From JBBPZA01 sp038330095 (lineage in GTDB: Bacteria; Actinomycetota; Thermoleophilia; Solirubrobacterales; Solirubrobacteraceae): 11,006 nt of DNA. A model generated the notes under the pieces. The model did not search any database, was not told the DNA's origin, and worked only from the letters and a program-made list of their open reading frames with translations. This document shows, piece after piece, positions 1 through 6,646 of the stretch. Location of the stretch: NCBI GenBank assembly GCA_038330095.1, contig JBBQNQ010000085.1, forward strand, positions 1 through 11,006, in the 5' to 3' direction. Each line of letters begins with the position of its first letter. The stretch's first letter is position 1. The position numbers were made by a program, and so were the translations under genes.

Positions 1-38
1 GCCCTTCAACGGAGCCCCGGACTTACGCCCGGGGTGAC
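1..38 (-). CRISPR. Probable leader-end CRISPR repeat, cut by the window edge
   Basis: This is a single repeat-like unit, so the call rests on its form and position rather than on repetition. It contains a perfect 6-bp inverted repeat, CCCCGG at 15-20 and CCGGGG at 29-34, around an 8-nt loop. Read on the minus strand it begins GTCACCCCGGG and ends CCGTTGAAGGGC, which resembles the ATTGAAAC-type 3' ends of many type I repeats. It lies directly beyond cas2, where the leader end of an array is expected. The array would be transcribed leftward, in the same direction as the cas genes, with its spacers outside the window. The exact 3' boundary is unknown because the sequence stops at position 1. An isolated hairpin or terminator is the alternative. 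Confidence 0.65.
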
Positions 39-48
39 GGCTCGCAAG

Positions 49-77
49 ATTCTAAGCCGATTTGCAGGCACATTATC
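49..77 (-). promoter_or_regulatory. Candidate array promoter -10 elements
   Basis: On the minus strand there is a GATAAT hexamer at 77-72 and a TAGAAT hexamer at 54-49, each five of six matches to TATAAT. They would start transcription roughly 25 nt before the putative first repeat, or right at its edge. Neither has a convincing -35 hexamer at 16-18 nt. High-GC actinobacteria often lack a strong -35, so this does not exclude them. The array may also be read by transcription continuing out of cas2. Confidence 0.3.
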
Positions 78-88
78 GTCGGTTGCGA

Positions 89-105
89 GGGGTGAGTGGT
101 TCGCA
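89..105 (-). repeat. Degenerate copy of the repeat/leader junction
   Basis: GGGGTGAGTGGTTCGCA here aligns with GGGGTGACGGCTCGCA at 31-46, which spans the end of the putative CRISPR repeat and the first leader bases. The alignment has 14 identical columns of 17, with a single one-base gap. The first seven bases (GGGGTGA) are identical and correspond to the 5' end of the repeat on the minus strand. The rest of the repeat (its stem and 3' end) is not recognisable to the left of it. I read it as the start of a decayed repeat or as a duplicated leader/repeat boundary. Confidence 0.5.
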
Positions 106-128
106 CCAACCGAGCGAAGCCCTGCGAG

Positions 129-163
129 GCCCTTCACGCCAGAATACCGCCGCTATGCAGCGG
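129..163 (-). repeat. Degenerate repeat-like element: hairpin plus 8-nt repeat terminus
   Basis: GCCCTTCA at 129-136 is identical to positions 1-8 of the putative CRISPR repeat. On the minus strand this is TGAAGGGC, the size and position of the 8-nt 5' handle of type I crRNAs. It is preceded on that strand by a perfect 5-bp stem, CCGCT (150-154) with AGCGG (159-163), around a 4-nt loop. The real repeat likewise has a stem before the same 8 nt, but 6 nt away rather than 13. The stem sequence is not that of the repeat. It could be a decayed repeat, a crRNA-like guide precursor, or a chance match beside a cas2 transcription terminator. Confidence 0.42.
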
Positions 164-212
164 GAATCGGGCGCGAGAGGTCGTACGTCGCGGTCGGGAA
201 CCTCAGCGCTCG

Positions 213-512
213 CTACCAAATCGCAGGCTCGTCAGTCCTAGGGACCCGTGGCCCGACGCCGAGGTATTCGACGCATTCGATGCCACGGCCACGCGGTGGT
301 CCCAGATCGAAGAGCCCGACGCTGTCGTTGGCCAGCTTCATCTCCGCGCTGAGCGCGTCCTTCAAGGCGATGAGCTCGACCGGCGTCAGGTCGCAGACGA
401 ATACCGAGTACTGCAGCGGATAGCCGAAGTCCTTCGCCACGCGGTGGACTCGGCGGAGCCGCTTCGGATCTCGGATGTCGTAGGCGAGCAGGTAGCGGGT
501 CCGCGCGGCCAC
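213..512 (-). CDS. cas2: CRISPR-associated endoribonuclease-fold protein Cas2
   Basis: Cas2 forms the central dimer of the Cas1-Cas2 integrase that inserts new spacers at the leader end of the array. The 99-aa product has the family's usual length and starts with the ferredoxin-fold strand RYLLAYDIRDPKRLRRVHRV. The conserved aspartate of that strand is D12, and the matching LQYSVFVCDL strand follows. The GTG start places this motif at the normal distance from the N-terminus. There is no clear Shine-Dalgarno sequence, but the start lies 2 nt after the cas4-cas1 stop, so translation is probably coupled. It is the last gene of the operon, next to the leader/repeat region, the usual position for adaptation genes. 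The identification is firm. Confidence 0.95.
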   Translation of the reverse strand: MAARTRYLLAYDIRDPKRLRRVHRVAKDFGYPLQYSVFVCDLTPVELIALKDALSAEMKLANDSVGLFDLGPPRGRGIECVEYLGVGPRVPRTDEPAIW

Positions 513-514
513 GG

Positions 515-2182
515 CTATCTGGTTGTCAAAGGTCGGTAGCTCGGCACCTCTCCGACCAGCGTGGCGGCCAGGAGCCGAGCCTGTATCTCCAGCACGCGAC
601 GATAGCTCGCGCGGTACTCGAAGATCGGATGACGGATGGTCGCAGCCATTCGCCGCTCGTAGGTTGCAAGGAAGCGCTTGCGGCCACCGGCCGTAAGCGC
701 GACGCCACCTGCCCGCACGACGAAGTCCTTTTCGCCGATCTCGCCGTTGTTGATCGCCGTCATCACCGTCGAATCGGCGATCAGCGGACGGAACTCCTCG
801 GCGATGTCCAGCGCCAGCGACGGACGCCCGAAGCGCGGACGGTGGAAGAGCCCTACGTAGGGATCGAGCCCCGTTGCGGCCAGCGCCACGACCGTGTCCT
901 TGACCAGCATCGCGTAGGCGAAGGACAGCAGCGCGTTCACCCGATCGCGCGGAGGGCGGCGATTGCGCTCATCAAAGCGGAAGACCTCGCGTTCCTCGCC
1001 GTGCAGGAGCGCGCCGAACCGCGAGAAGTATATGCGGGCCGCAGTGCCCTCGATTCCCAACAGCGGCGCCCGTTCGCGCTCCTGCGCCGACGCATCGGCC
1101 AGGCGAGCCAGCTGCCCGACTGCGTCAGCGACCGCTGCCCCACCATGACGGCGCAGCATCGTGCGCTGGTTGCGGATCTTCCCCTCCACGAACCAGGACG
1201 CGAAGACCCCTGGCTCGACAGCGGCGGCTCGATGCTGGCGGATGCGCACCTGGACGTTTCCGGGTGGCATGCCTGTCGCTAGCCCGCTGAGCCAGCCCCC
1301 CGAGGAGAACCACAGCACGGGCCTGCCGGCGTCAAAGCAGGCACGAAGGAGCGCCGACCCCACATCGACGTTCCCAAAGACTCCGATGTGCGACACGTCC
1401 AGCAGCCTTCGCGTCGCGACCGTCTCCCCCTCCTCCTTCAGGACGACCGTTCCGCCGCGTTTGGTCAGCCGGCTGCCGGGGGTGGTCGCATAGAGCGGCG
1501 TCGCAGGCGGATCGCCGGCCACGAGCCGTCGTGGAGGTCGCTCGCGCCGGTCGGTCAGCAGGCCGACCTCGTCGGGCAGGCAGATCCCGACCAGCGAGCA
1601 GCGCGGGCACTTCGGACTATCGACCAGCGGCGGGGGCGCAACCTCGCGCCTCGCGTTGGCGCGCAGCTCGGCGATCGCCGCCTGCGTGCGCTCGATGGCC
1701 GCCTCGTCGAAGTCCACACGGTGGCGCGTGCGGGTTTCTGCGAAGTAGGCCTCGGCGTGGCCGACGGTGTATCCCGCGTCGCGCAGGAGCAGCACCTGCG
1801 CGCAGAGCTGTATGAGCTCGGGCTCCCACAGCGGCTCCGGGCCGTCGCGTGGGCGGCCCCGCTTGTACTCGACGGGCACGACCGCGCCGCCATCGCGCGG
1901 CTCGAGGAGGTCCACGCGCGCGATTAGCCCGAGGCGCTCGGAGCCGACCATCACCGCTGTAGAGCGCGGTCGCGCCTCGTCGCCGATGTCCGACGCCGAC
2001 GGCCGGCCGCGCTCCTCGTCCACGCGGCGGTGCACCCACGCGCCCTCGGCCGTGTCGGCGTTGTGCTCGAAACGCCGGTCGACCCACTCCAGGTAGGCGA
2101 GACGCGGGCAGTAGACGTGCTCGTTTAGGATCCGGGCCGGAACGAGGTCCGGGAGGGCGTCGTCTGTCTCCACCAGAGTCAT
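515..2182 (-). CDS. cas4-cas1: Cas4-Cas1 fusion protein (adaptation nuclease/integrase)
   Basis: This 555-aa protein joins a Cas4 RecB-like exonuclease (about residues 10-205) to the Cas1 integrase (about 228-550). Cas4 trims prespacers and selects their PAM. Cas1, with Cas2, integrates them into the array. The Cas4 part shows four cysteines for an iron-sulfur cluster (C25, C192, C195, C201), D91, the E105-x-K107 nuclease motif in VEYKRG, and Q125. The Cas1 part has the N-terminal beta domain, then E378 in GIEGTAARIYF, H447 in GLFHRPRFG, and D459 with E462/E463 in LALDIAEEFRP. These are the metal-binding residues expected of active Cas1. The ATG overlaps the csb2 stop by 4 nt (ATGA). The fusion is typical of subtype I-G. 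Nothing appears degraded. Confidence 0.96.
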   Translation of the reverse strand: MTLVETDDALPDLVPARILNEHVYCPRLAYLEWVDRRFEHNADTAEGAWVHRRVDEERGRPSASDIGDEARPRSTAVMVGSERLGLIARVDLLEPRDGGAVVPVEYKRGRPRDGPEPLWEPELIQLCAQVLLLRDAGYTVGHAEAYFAETRTRHRVDFDEAAIERTQAAIAELRANARREVAPPPLVDSPKCPRCSLVGICLPDEVGLLTDRRERPPRRLVAGDPPATPLYATTPGSRLTKRGGTVVLKEEGETVATRRLLDVSHIGVFGNVDVGSALLRACFDAGRPVLWFSSGGWLSGLATGMPPGNVQVRIRQHRAAAVEPGVFASWFVEGKIRNQRTMLRRHGGAAVADAVGQLARLADASAQERERAPLLGIEGTAARIYFSRFGALLHGEEREVFRFDERNRRPPRDRVNALLSFAYAMLVKDTVVALAATGLDPYVGLFHRPRFGRPSLALDIAEEFRPLIADSTVMTAINNGEIGEKDFVVRAGGVALTAGGRKRFLATYERRMAATIRHPIFEYRASYRRVLEIQARLLAATLVGEVPSYRPLTTR

Positions 2183-3585
2183 GGCGATGGCACGAACAAC
2201 CCCAGCCCGTAATGACAGAGCCCACCGAGGGCCATCGGTCCCCGCACCGGCGCTGCGAAGCGCAGGCTGGCCCCGACCACGCGCGACGCTTCAAGCCGCG
2301 AAACCCCAGGTCGCTGGCGGCGGAACTCCAGCCACGAACCCCGCACCAGCTCGACCTCTTCGGGCTCCGGGAAGCCGCGGTGGCTCAGCTCGCGAACGAT
2401 CTGGTCGACCGGGCCGTCCACGACCTTTCCCCGCCGTTGCTTCGGATGGCGCACGAGCGCAAAGGGCGTCAGCGACCGCCACCGCAGCGCCTGCTCCCCT
2501 GCTGTCCCTCCCGCGTCGGGACCGCCGAGAGCTGCGAGCCCAAGACGCAACGGCTCGGGCATGTCCCGCAGGCGCAGATGGGTGAGGCCCGCGAGCGCCT
2601 CCATCTCCCCCGCGACGAATCCCTCAGGCGCCCATACGACGACATGGTCGATCCGTTGGCCGCCGGCGCCGGGCAACGACAGGTAGTGCGCGTGCCGGTG
2701 CTGGTCTCGCCTGGGCGCTTCCCCCGCTCGACCACTGAACACGGGGGACGCCCGTCCATCGTTCGCCGCGCCGTAGCGGTTCTGCAGTGCACGCCGGACG
2801 CCGCTCGCGACGGCCACCGCCTCGCGGATGCCGGGGCGCGACCCACCGACGAGCCGGAAGCGGGCGACGGTCGGCTCGTAAAAGCTGGGCGCGTCGGCTG
2901 CTAGAGGCACCACTGGCTGTCCGACCGCGTAGTCGACCAGCTCGGTGCCGGGCGGCGCGAGCTTCCGCGACGCCCGAAGCTCGGTGACGGACGCCTCGAG
3001 CGAGGCGATCGGATCCTCGAGGTCCGCTTTGAAGCAGCGAAGCTCGATGCGACCGAGCATCACGTCGGAGCCGGGATCGACGTGGCCCGCGGGGAGGGCA
3101 TCGACGCTCGCCGGCCCACTCGAGTCGGCGAGCCGCGCGCTGCACACCGATTCCGAGCGGCCGAGATAGCCAAGGCAACGGGCGGCCGCCGAGAGCCCAT
3201 CCATTGCATCGACGGGCAGATCAGCCCGCCACCACGCAACTACCTCGCCGTCCGGAGCGAGCGCACGGAAGGCGTCGATCACAAGGCTCGTCTCTCCGGA
3301 CTTGGACGGAGACCACGCGGCGTGGGGCAGATAGTGCCGCGTGTGGGCCTCCTCGGAGGGCGGCAGCTCGTAGACGGGCGGCCCGGCGCGGGCCAGGGCC
3401 CGCAGCCCTTTATCGATCGCCTCCCGACGGTCGCCCAGGTCGAGGTGCGTGCGGGAAACCGAGTACAGCGCGCGCAGCAATCGCCAGGGACTGGGCGGCC
3501 ACTCGATCCGCGCCTCGTTGACGTGCGCGCCCCATGGGTTGGCGTGATAGCGCCCCAAGTCGAAGCGCAGAGCGAGCCCGATCAC
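2179..3585 (-). CDS. csb2: Csb2, Cas5-Cas6 fusion of type I-G (GSU0054 family)
   Basis: Csb2 is the signature protein of subtype I-G. It combines a Cas5-like part, which caps the 5' end of the crRNA, with a Cas6-like part that cuts the precursor at the repeat. This explains why no separate cas6 or cas5 exists here. The N-terminus has the RAMP-like strand GLALRFDLGRYHANPWG followed by EWPPSPWRLLRAL, characteristic of the family. A histidine cluster HRHAHYLSLP (H296, H298, H300) is the likely catalytic region. The C-terminus holds the glycine-rich GPMALGGLCHYGLGLF. I chose the GTG at 3585, giving 468 aa: it makes a 4-nt GTGA overlap with the csb1 stop, matching other junctions. A GTG at 3612 would add nine residues of unconserved look. 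Confidence 0.93.
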   Translation of the reverse strand: MIGLALRFDLGRYHANPWGAHVNEARIEWPPSPWRLLRALYSVSRTHLDLGDRREAIDKGLRALARAGPPVYELPPSEEAHTRHYLPHAAWSPSKSGETSLVIDAFRALAPDGEVVAWWRADLPVDAMDGLSAAARCLGYLGRSESVCSARLADSSGPASVDALPAGHVDPGSDVMLGRIELRCFKADLEDPIASLEASVTELRASRKLAPPGTELVDYAVGQPVVPLAADAPSFYEPTVARFRLVGGSRPGIREAVAVASGVRRALQNRYGAANDGRASPVFSGRAGEAPRRDQHRHAHYLSLPGAGGQRIDHVVVWAPEGFVAGEMEALAGLTHLRLRDMPEPLRLGLAALGGPDAGGTAGEQALRWRSLTPFALVRHPKQRRGKVVDGPVDQIVRELSHRGFPEPEEVELVRGSWLEFRRQRPGVSRLEASRVVGASLRFAAPVRGPMALGGLCHYGLGLFVPSP

Positions 3586-4550
3586 GCGGCCTTGCCGTCC
3601 TTGGCGGGCCACACCGCTCGCAATGCGCCGGGATGCTCGAACCCGAGCGATAGCTCGCGGACCCGGTTCGCGAGGTCATCAGCCGAGGGAAGCCCGAACC
3701 GCTCTGGGCGTCGGATTGCCGGCTCGGCTGCGAGCTCGAAGTCGCAGGCCGTTCGAAGGCGCAGCGGGGACTCCAGCAGCGAAGCGAGCTCCCACACAGC
3801 GAGCAGAGTGAGCAGCTCGGTGCGTTCTGAGGGGAGCCCATAGCCCCGGATCTGCGCCAGATCGACCGACGCGCCCAAGACGATCTCGCGCGCGGTGTAC
3901 TCCGTGCGCCCGAACGGCACGAAGCCATAGCCCTCCTCCGCGCCGCGTCCGGACTCTCCCTGCGTGAACTGGACGTCGTCGCGCTTGAGGCCGCCTGAGA
4001 TCACCGGGGCCACGTCGTGGGCCTCGACGACAGCGGTGATCGCGCGCCGGACCTTAGGGTTCCCGTGCCACGGCTTAGCCGAGAAGAAGACGCCGTGGAT
4101 CAGGCAGAGAGGGTCCATCTCGAAAACGGCCGTATATATGCGTCCCCAGTCGAGTGGTCGCTTGGGCTCGAGGCCGAGGCGCTCCGTCACCCAGTCGGTC
4201 CCATCGGCTCCATCGATGGCCGCGTCGCGCACGTAAGCAGCTGCGAGCCTGTGCGGCTCCAGTCGCGAGGAGGTGAGGAAGCGCTCGTCCTCCGCATGTA
4301 CCACCTCGACGTACGGGAGACCGGCGAGCAGCTCTATCGGCTGCTGGGCCGGCGCGTCCCAGCCGAGCTCCTCCAAGCGATTCGCCATGGATTGCACCGA
4401 CTCGACGAGCAGCGAGGGCGGACTGTTCGGGCGCTGGAACTCCGCAGCACCAAGGTCTGGGAACCCTGTGGGCTGAAACGTGGTGCCCACGACGGGTCGC
4501 AGAGGGGCGTCCACCAGCAGCCGGGGCGCGTCGGCGAGTGCTTCGATCAT
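3582..4550 (-). CDS. csb1: Csb1, Cas7 backbone subunit of type I-G (GSU0053 family)
   Basis: Csb1 is the Cas7-type subunit that polymerises along the crRNA to form the spine of the I-G surveillance complex. The 322-aa product shows the family pattern in order: PVVGTTFQPTGFPDLG, LLVESVQSMANRLEE, SSRLEPHRLAAAYV, DPLCLIHGVFFS, SGGLKRDDVQF and GFVPFGRTEYTAREI, followed by DLAQIRGYGLP. The start is the ATG at 4550, which overlaps the csx17 stop by 4 nt (ATGA) and has a good AAGGAG 7 nt upstream. An open frame continues to 4997, but that part is an arginine-rich shadow of csx17 and is not coding in this frame. It lies between the large subunit and the Cas5-Cas6 gene, as in other I-G operons. Confidence 0.95.
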   Translation of the reverse strand: MIEALADAPRLLVDAPLRPVVGTTFQPTGFPDLGAAEFQRPNSPPSLLVESVQSMANRLEELGWDAPAQQPIELLAGLPYVEVVHAEDERFLTSSRLEPHRLAAAYVRDAAIDGADGTDWVTERLGLEPKRPLDWGRIYTAVFEMDPLCLIHGVFFSAKPWHGNPKVRRAITAVVEAHDVAPVISGGLKRDDVQFTQGESGRGAEEGYGFVPFGRTEYTAREIVLGASVDLAQIRGYGLPSERTELLTLLAVWELASLLESPLRLRTACDFELAAEPAIRRPERFGLPSADDLANRVRELSLGFEHPGALRAVWPAKDGKAA

Positions 4551-6646
4551 GCGGCGTCTCCTTCGATGGTCTCCGGGGGAAAGCACAGGCGCCTGGCGAT
4601 CGCGGCGCGATCGCCAGGGCCGAGGTGCACGAGCAGGGCAGCTGCGAGGGAAGGCCCGGCGGTGCCTGTCGTCAGCAGATCCCGTCGGTCGAGGAGGGGC
4701 GTTAGCCCTGCCTCGCGGAGACGCAACGTCGCATCGGCGACGACGTCTCCAACCGCACCGTTCGCGAGGCGTCGCGCCCACCCGGGCCGCGGGGCGAGCT
4801 TGGTGTGTGCGTTTCCCCACCACCCGAGGGCGAGCAGCTCGTATACCGGTGCGGGCGGGGCCGGCACGGCCGCCAAAGCCGATGAGCGTGGATGCGGCCC
4901 GCGATGCTCGAAGAGCGCCAGCCCACCCGCCAGCCGAACGATCCGTTCCTCGTCGAGCGCACCCGCGACGAAGAGGCGGAGGGCGGAGAGTGGGCAAGGC
5001 GCGCCGTAGTCGAAGGCGGCGCTCCGTGCCTCTGCGGCAGGGTCGGCATCGAGATCGCGCCGCGCGTTGAGCTCCGCCAACCGCCGCACCGCACCGAGTC
5101 GGCGGTGGACCGCGCCTGGTGTACGGTCCGCGTAGCTGGGCCGCCCTCGCTGGTCGCGACCGGTTCCGTGCAGGTACTCGCGCACGCCAGGTTCACTACG
5201 GCCCGCGTCGTGCAGGGACGCCACCCCGAGCGCGACGGCGAACTCGGGTGACCCGTCGTCGCCGGCTTGCACCCACGGGGCGGCCTGCACGCGGTCGAGC
5301 GGCGTCAGGCCCTGCTCGGCCGCGCCGCTTCGCGCAAGGATCGCTTCGACCTCACCGAGCCGCTCCACCACCTGGCCGGCGGCAGCCGGGCCGCCGCGTT
5401 GGGCGAGCGCGAAGGCCGCGCGCTCAAGCCGGGTGATGGCTGCCGCGGGCGCCCGCGCGAGACGGCTTCGGACACCGAGCGTTCGGATCAGCCAGCGGTC
5501 GATCGACCGCAAGGCGACCGACTCGGGCCGCTCGCGAACCGCCACCTGACCTGCGGGAACGGCAAGGCTCGCCTGACCAGCCCGCTCGAGGATCGTGTAG
5601 CGCTCGAAGGCGGTGATGCCACGCGCCACCCCCAGCTCGCCGGCGGCGCGCGCGAAGTCGAGCCCGCTACGGGCGGGGCGGCGGCCCACCTGGGCGCGGC
5701 CCTCTCGTACCAGCGCTTCGATCTCCGAGAGGGTCGCCGGTGCATTCCACAATGGCAGCCAAAGCTCGGCGCGCCCCTTCTCGTGGTCGACGGCCGATCC
5801 ATAGCCGGCGGCGGTCGCAGCAGCGGTGAACGGCGCTACGAGCGCACTCGCGGACTGGGCCCCGTGCCGGCGCGCAGCCCCAGCGGCAAGCATGACCGAG
5901 CCCTCGACGGAAAGCACCACGTCCCACGGGTTACCAAGAGCATCCGCTTCGCCGGCCGGCGAGCTGACCGGCGAGGCGTCCCGCAGGAAATGGCCGGCAC
6001 TGAGCTTGCGCAGGGTCGCCTGGCTGCCCCAAAGGGCGGCACGCAGTAGCGACGCCGGGTCACCACCGACGCCGAGGACAGCGGCGACAACCGCCTGCCC
6101 GTAGTTGTTGGAGAAGTCAAAGCGCCCGTCGTTGCCACCCGAGCCGAGCAGCGGCGGGTAGGCCGGATCGGGCCCGGTCAGGACGACGGCCGCGTCGAGC
6201 CAGTCGAGCGCTTCGTCGGCCAGCGCGCCACGCATGGCGCGGATGACCCGGAGCTTCGTCGGCCGGTCGCTCGGCTTGTCGTCGAGCCCCTCCCTCGCGA
6301 GCACCTTCGCCGCGTCCTCATACGCGGCGCGGAGGGCATCGAGGCGAGGGTCCTCCGACGCAAGGACGGCGTCGCGGGCACGCTTATTGTCCTTCGGGAA
6401 GAAGCCACTCCCGCCATTCCAAGGCGACACCACCGGTGTCGGCGCGTACCGCTCGAGCAGGAAGCGCTCGAGCCTCTCCCTGTCCAGGCTCGTCGAGAGC
6501 TGAAGGACGCCGCTCCCCCACGCCGCGCGCGCGTCGGGATCGGCCTGCCGCGCCACCACGCGGAAGACGCCCAAGGCCTTGAGGTAGGAGATCAGGGGAC
6601 GGGACCGGCAGCCGGCCAGCGCGAGCGGTGCCTTGCTCTCAGCCAC
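4547..6646 (-). CDS. csx17: Csx17, Cas8-like large subunit of type I-G
   Basis: Csx17 (also called Cas8u/Cas8g) is the large subunit of the I-G effector. By analogy with Cas8 it should recognise the PAM and help recruit Cas3. The 699-aa product begins with the family hallmark LAGCRSRPLISYLKALGVFR and continues with SPWNGGSGFFPKDN (about residues 75-87). A second glycine/asparagine-rich motif, GSGGNDGRFDFSNNYG, lies at about 168-183. The C-terminal third looks largely helical. I chose the GTG at 6646 because GGAG lies 5 nt before it and it overlaps the cas3 stop by 8 nt. The open frame extends back to a TTG at 6673 (nine more residues) with no such support. No separate small-subunit gene (Cas11) was found. 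Confidence 0.93.
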   Translation of the reverse strand: MAESKAPLALAGCRSRPLISYLKALGVFRVVARQADPDARAAWGSGVLQLSTSLDRERLERFLLERYAPTPVVSPWNGGSGFFPKDNKRARDAVLASEDPRLDALRAAYEDAAKVLAREGLDDKPSDRPTKLRVIRAMRGALADEALDWLDAAVVLTGPDPAYPPLLGSGGNDGRFDFSNNYGQAVVAAVLGVGGDPASLLRAALWGSQATLRKLSAGHFLRDASPVSSPAGEADALGNPWDVVLSVEGSVMLAAGAARRHGAQSASALVAPFTAAATAAGYGSAVDHEKGRAELWLPLWNAPATLSEIEALVREGRAQVGRRPARSGLDFARAAGELGVARGITAFERYTILERAGQASLAVPAGQVAVRERPESVALRSIDRWLIRTLGVRSRLARAPAAAITRLERAAFALAQRGGPAAAGQVVERLGEVEAILARSGAAEQGLTPLDRVQAAPWVQAGDDGSPEFAVALGVASLHDAGRSEPGVREYLHGTGRDQRGRPSYADRTPGAVHRRLGAVRRLAELNARRDLDADPAAEARSAAFDYGAPCPLSALRLFVAGALDEERIVRLAGGLALFEHRGPHPRSSALAAVPAPPAPVYELLALGWWGNAHTKLAPRPGWARRLANGAVGDVVADATLRLREAGLTPLLDRRDLLTTGTAGPSLAAALLVHLGPGDRAAIARRLCFPPETIEGDAA
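4558..4563 (-). promoter_or_regulatory. Ribosome binding site of csb1
   Basis: AAGGAG on the minus strand lies 7 nt before the ATG at 4550, inside the end of csx17. It is the strongest Shine-Dalgarno match I noted in the operon. It decides the csb1 start and suggests extra initiation on the backbone subunit, which is needed in several copies per complex. Confidence 0.75.

Larger units (their letters stand above)
39..212 (-). promoter_or_regulatory. Leader-like region between cas2 and the CRISPR repeat
   Basis: This noncoding stretch separates the cas2 stop from the putative first repeat. The part nearest the repeat (about 45-82) is clearly richer in A and T than the rest of the window, as leaders often are. 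It holds two -10-like hexamers on the minus strand. It also contains sequences that copy parts of the repeat and of the leader/repeat junction (listed separately). One more imperfect stem is visible: TGCGA (84-88) against TCGCA (101-105), extended by GG (81-82) against CC (106-107) with T83 bulged. A leader role is inferred from position and composition. Part of the segment may instead be the 3' untranslated region of the cas transcript. Confidence 0.5.

Noticed and set aside
629..1282. 217-codon plus-strand open frame
   Set aside because: It is antisense to the Cas1 part of cas4-cas1, where the catalytic residues prove the coding strand.
1617..2294. 225-codon minus-strand frame overlapping the Cas4 part
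   Set aside because: It is an out-of-frame, arginine-rich shadow of cas4-cas1, which has the FeS cysteines and nuclease motif.
2179..3612. Apparent lack of a cas6 or cas5 gene, suggesting a degraded system
   Set aside because: Csb2 carries both functions in I-G, so the gene set is complete.
3082..3843. 253-codon plus-strand open frame
   Set aside because: It is antisense across the csb1/csb2 junction and has no recognisable domain.
4551..4997. 149-residue N-terminal extension of Csb1
   Set aside because: The open frame runs back into csx17, but the extension is arginine-rich and motif-free. The ATG at 4550 has a strong AAGGAG and the ATGA overlap.
4017..5009. 330-codon plus-strand open frame
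   Set aside because: It lies opposite csb1 and csx17, has low-complexity R/A/G-rich sequence with no family motif, and is the usual antisense open frame of high-GC genes.
5267..6049. 260-codon plus-strand open frame
   Set aside because: It is fully antisense to csx17, whose sequence carries recognisable family motifs. The plus frame shows none.
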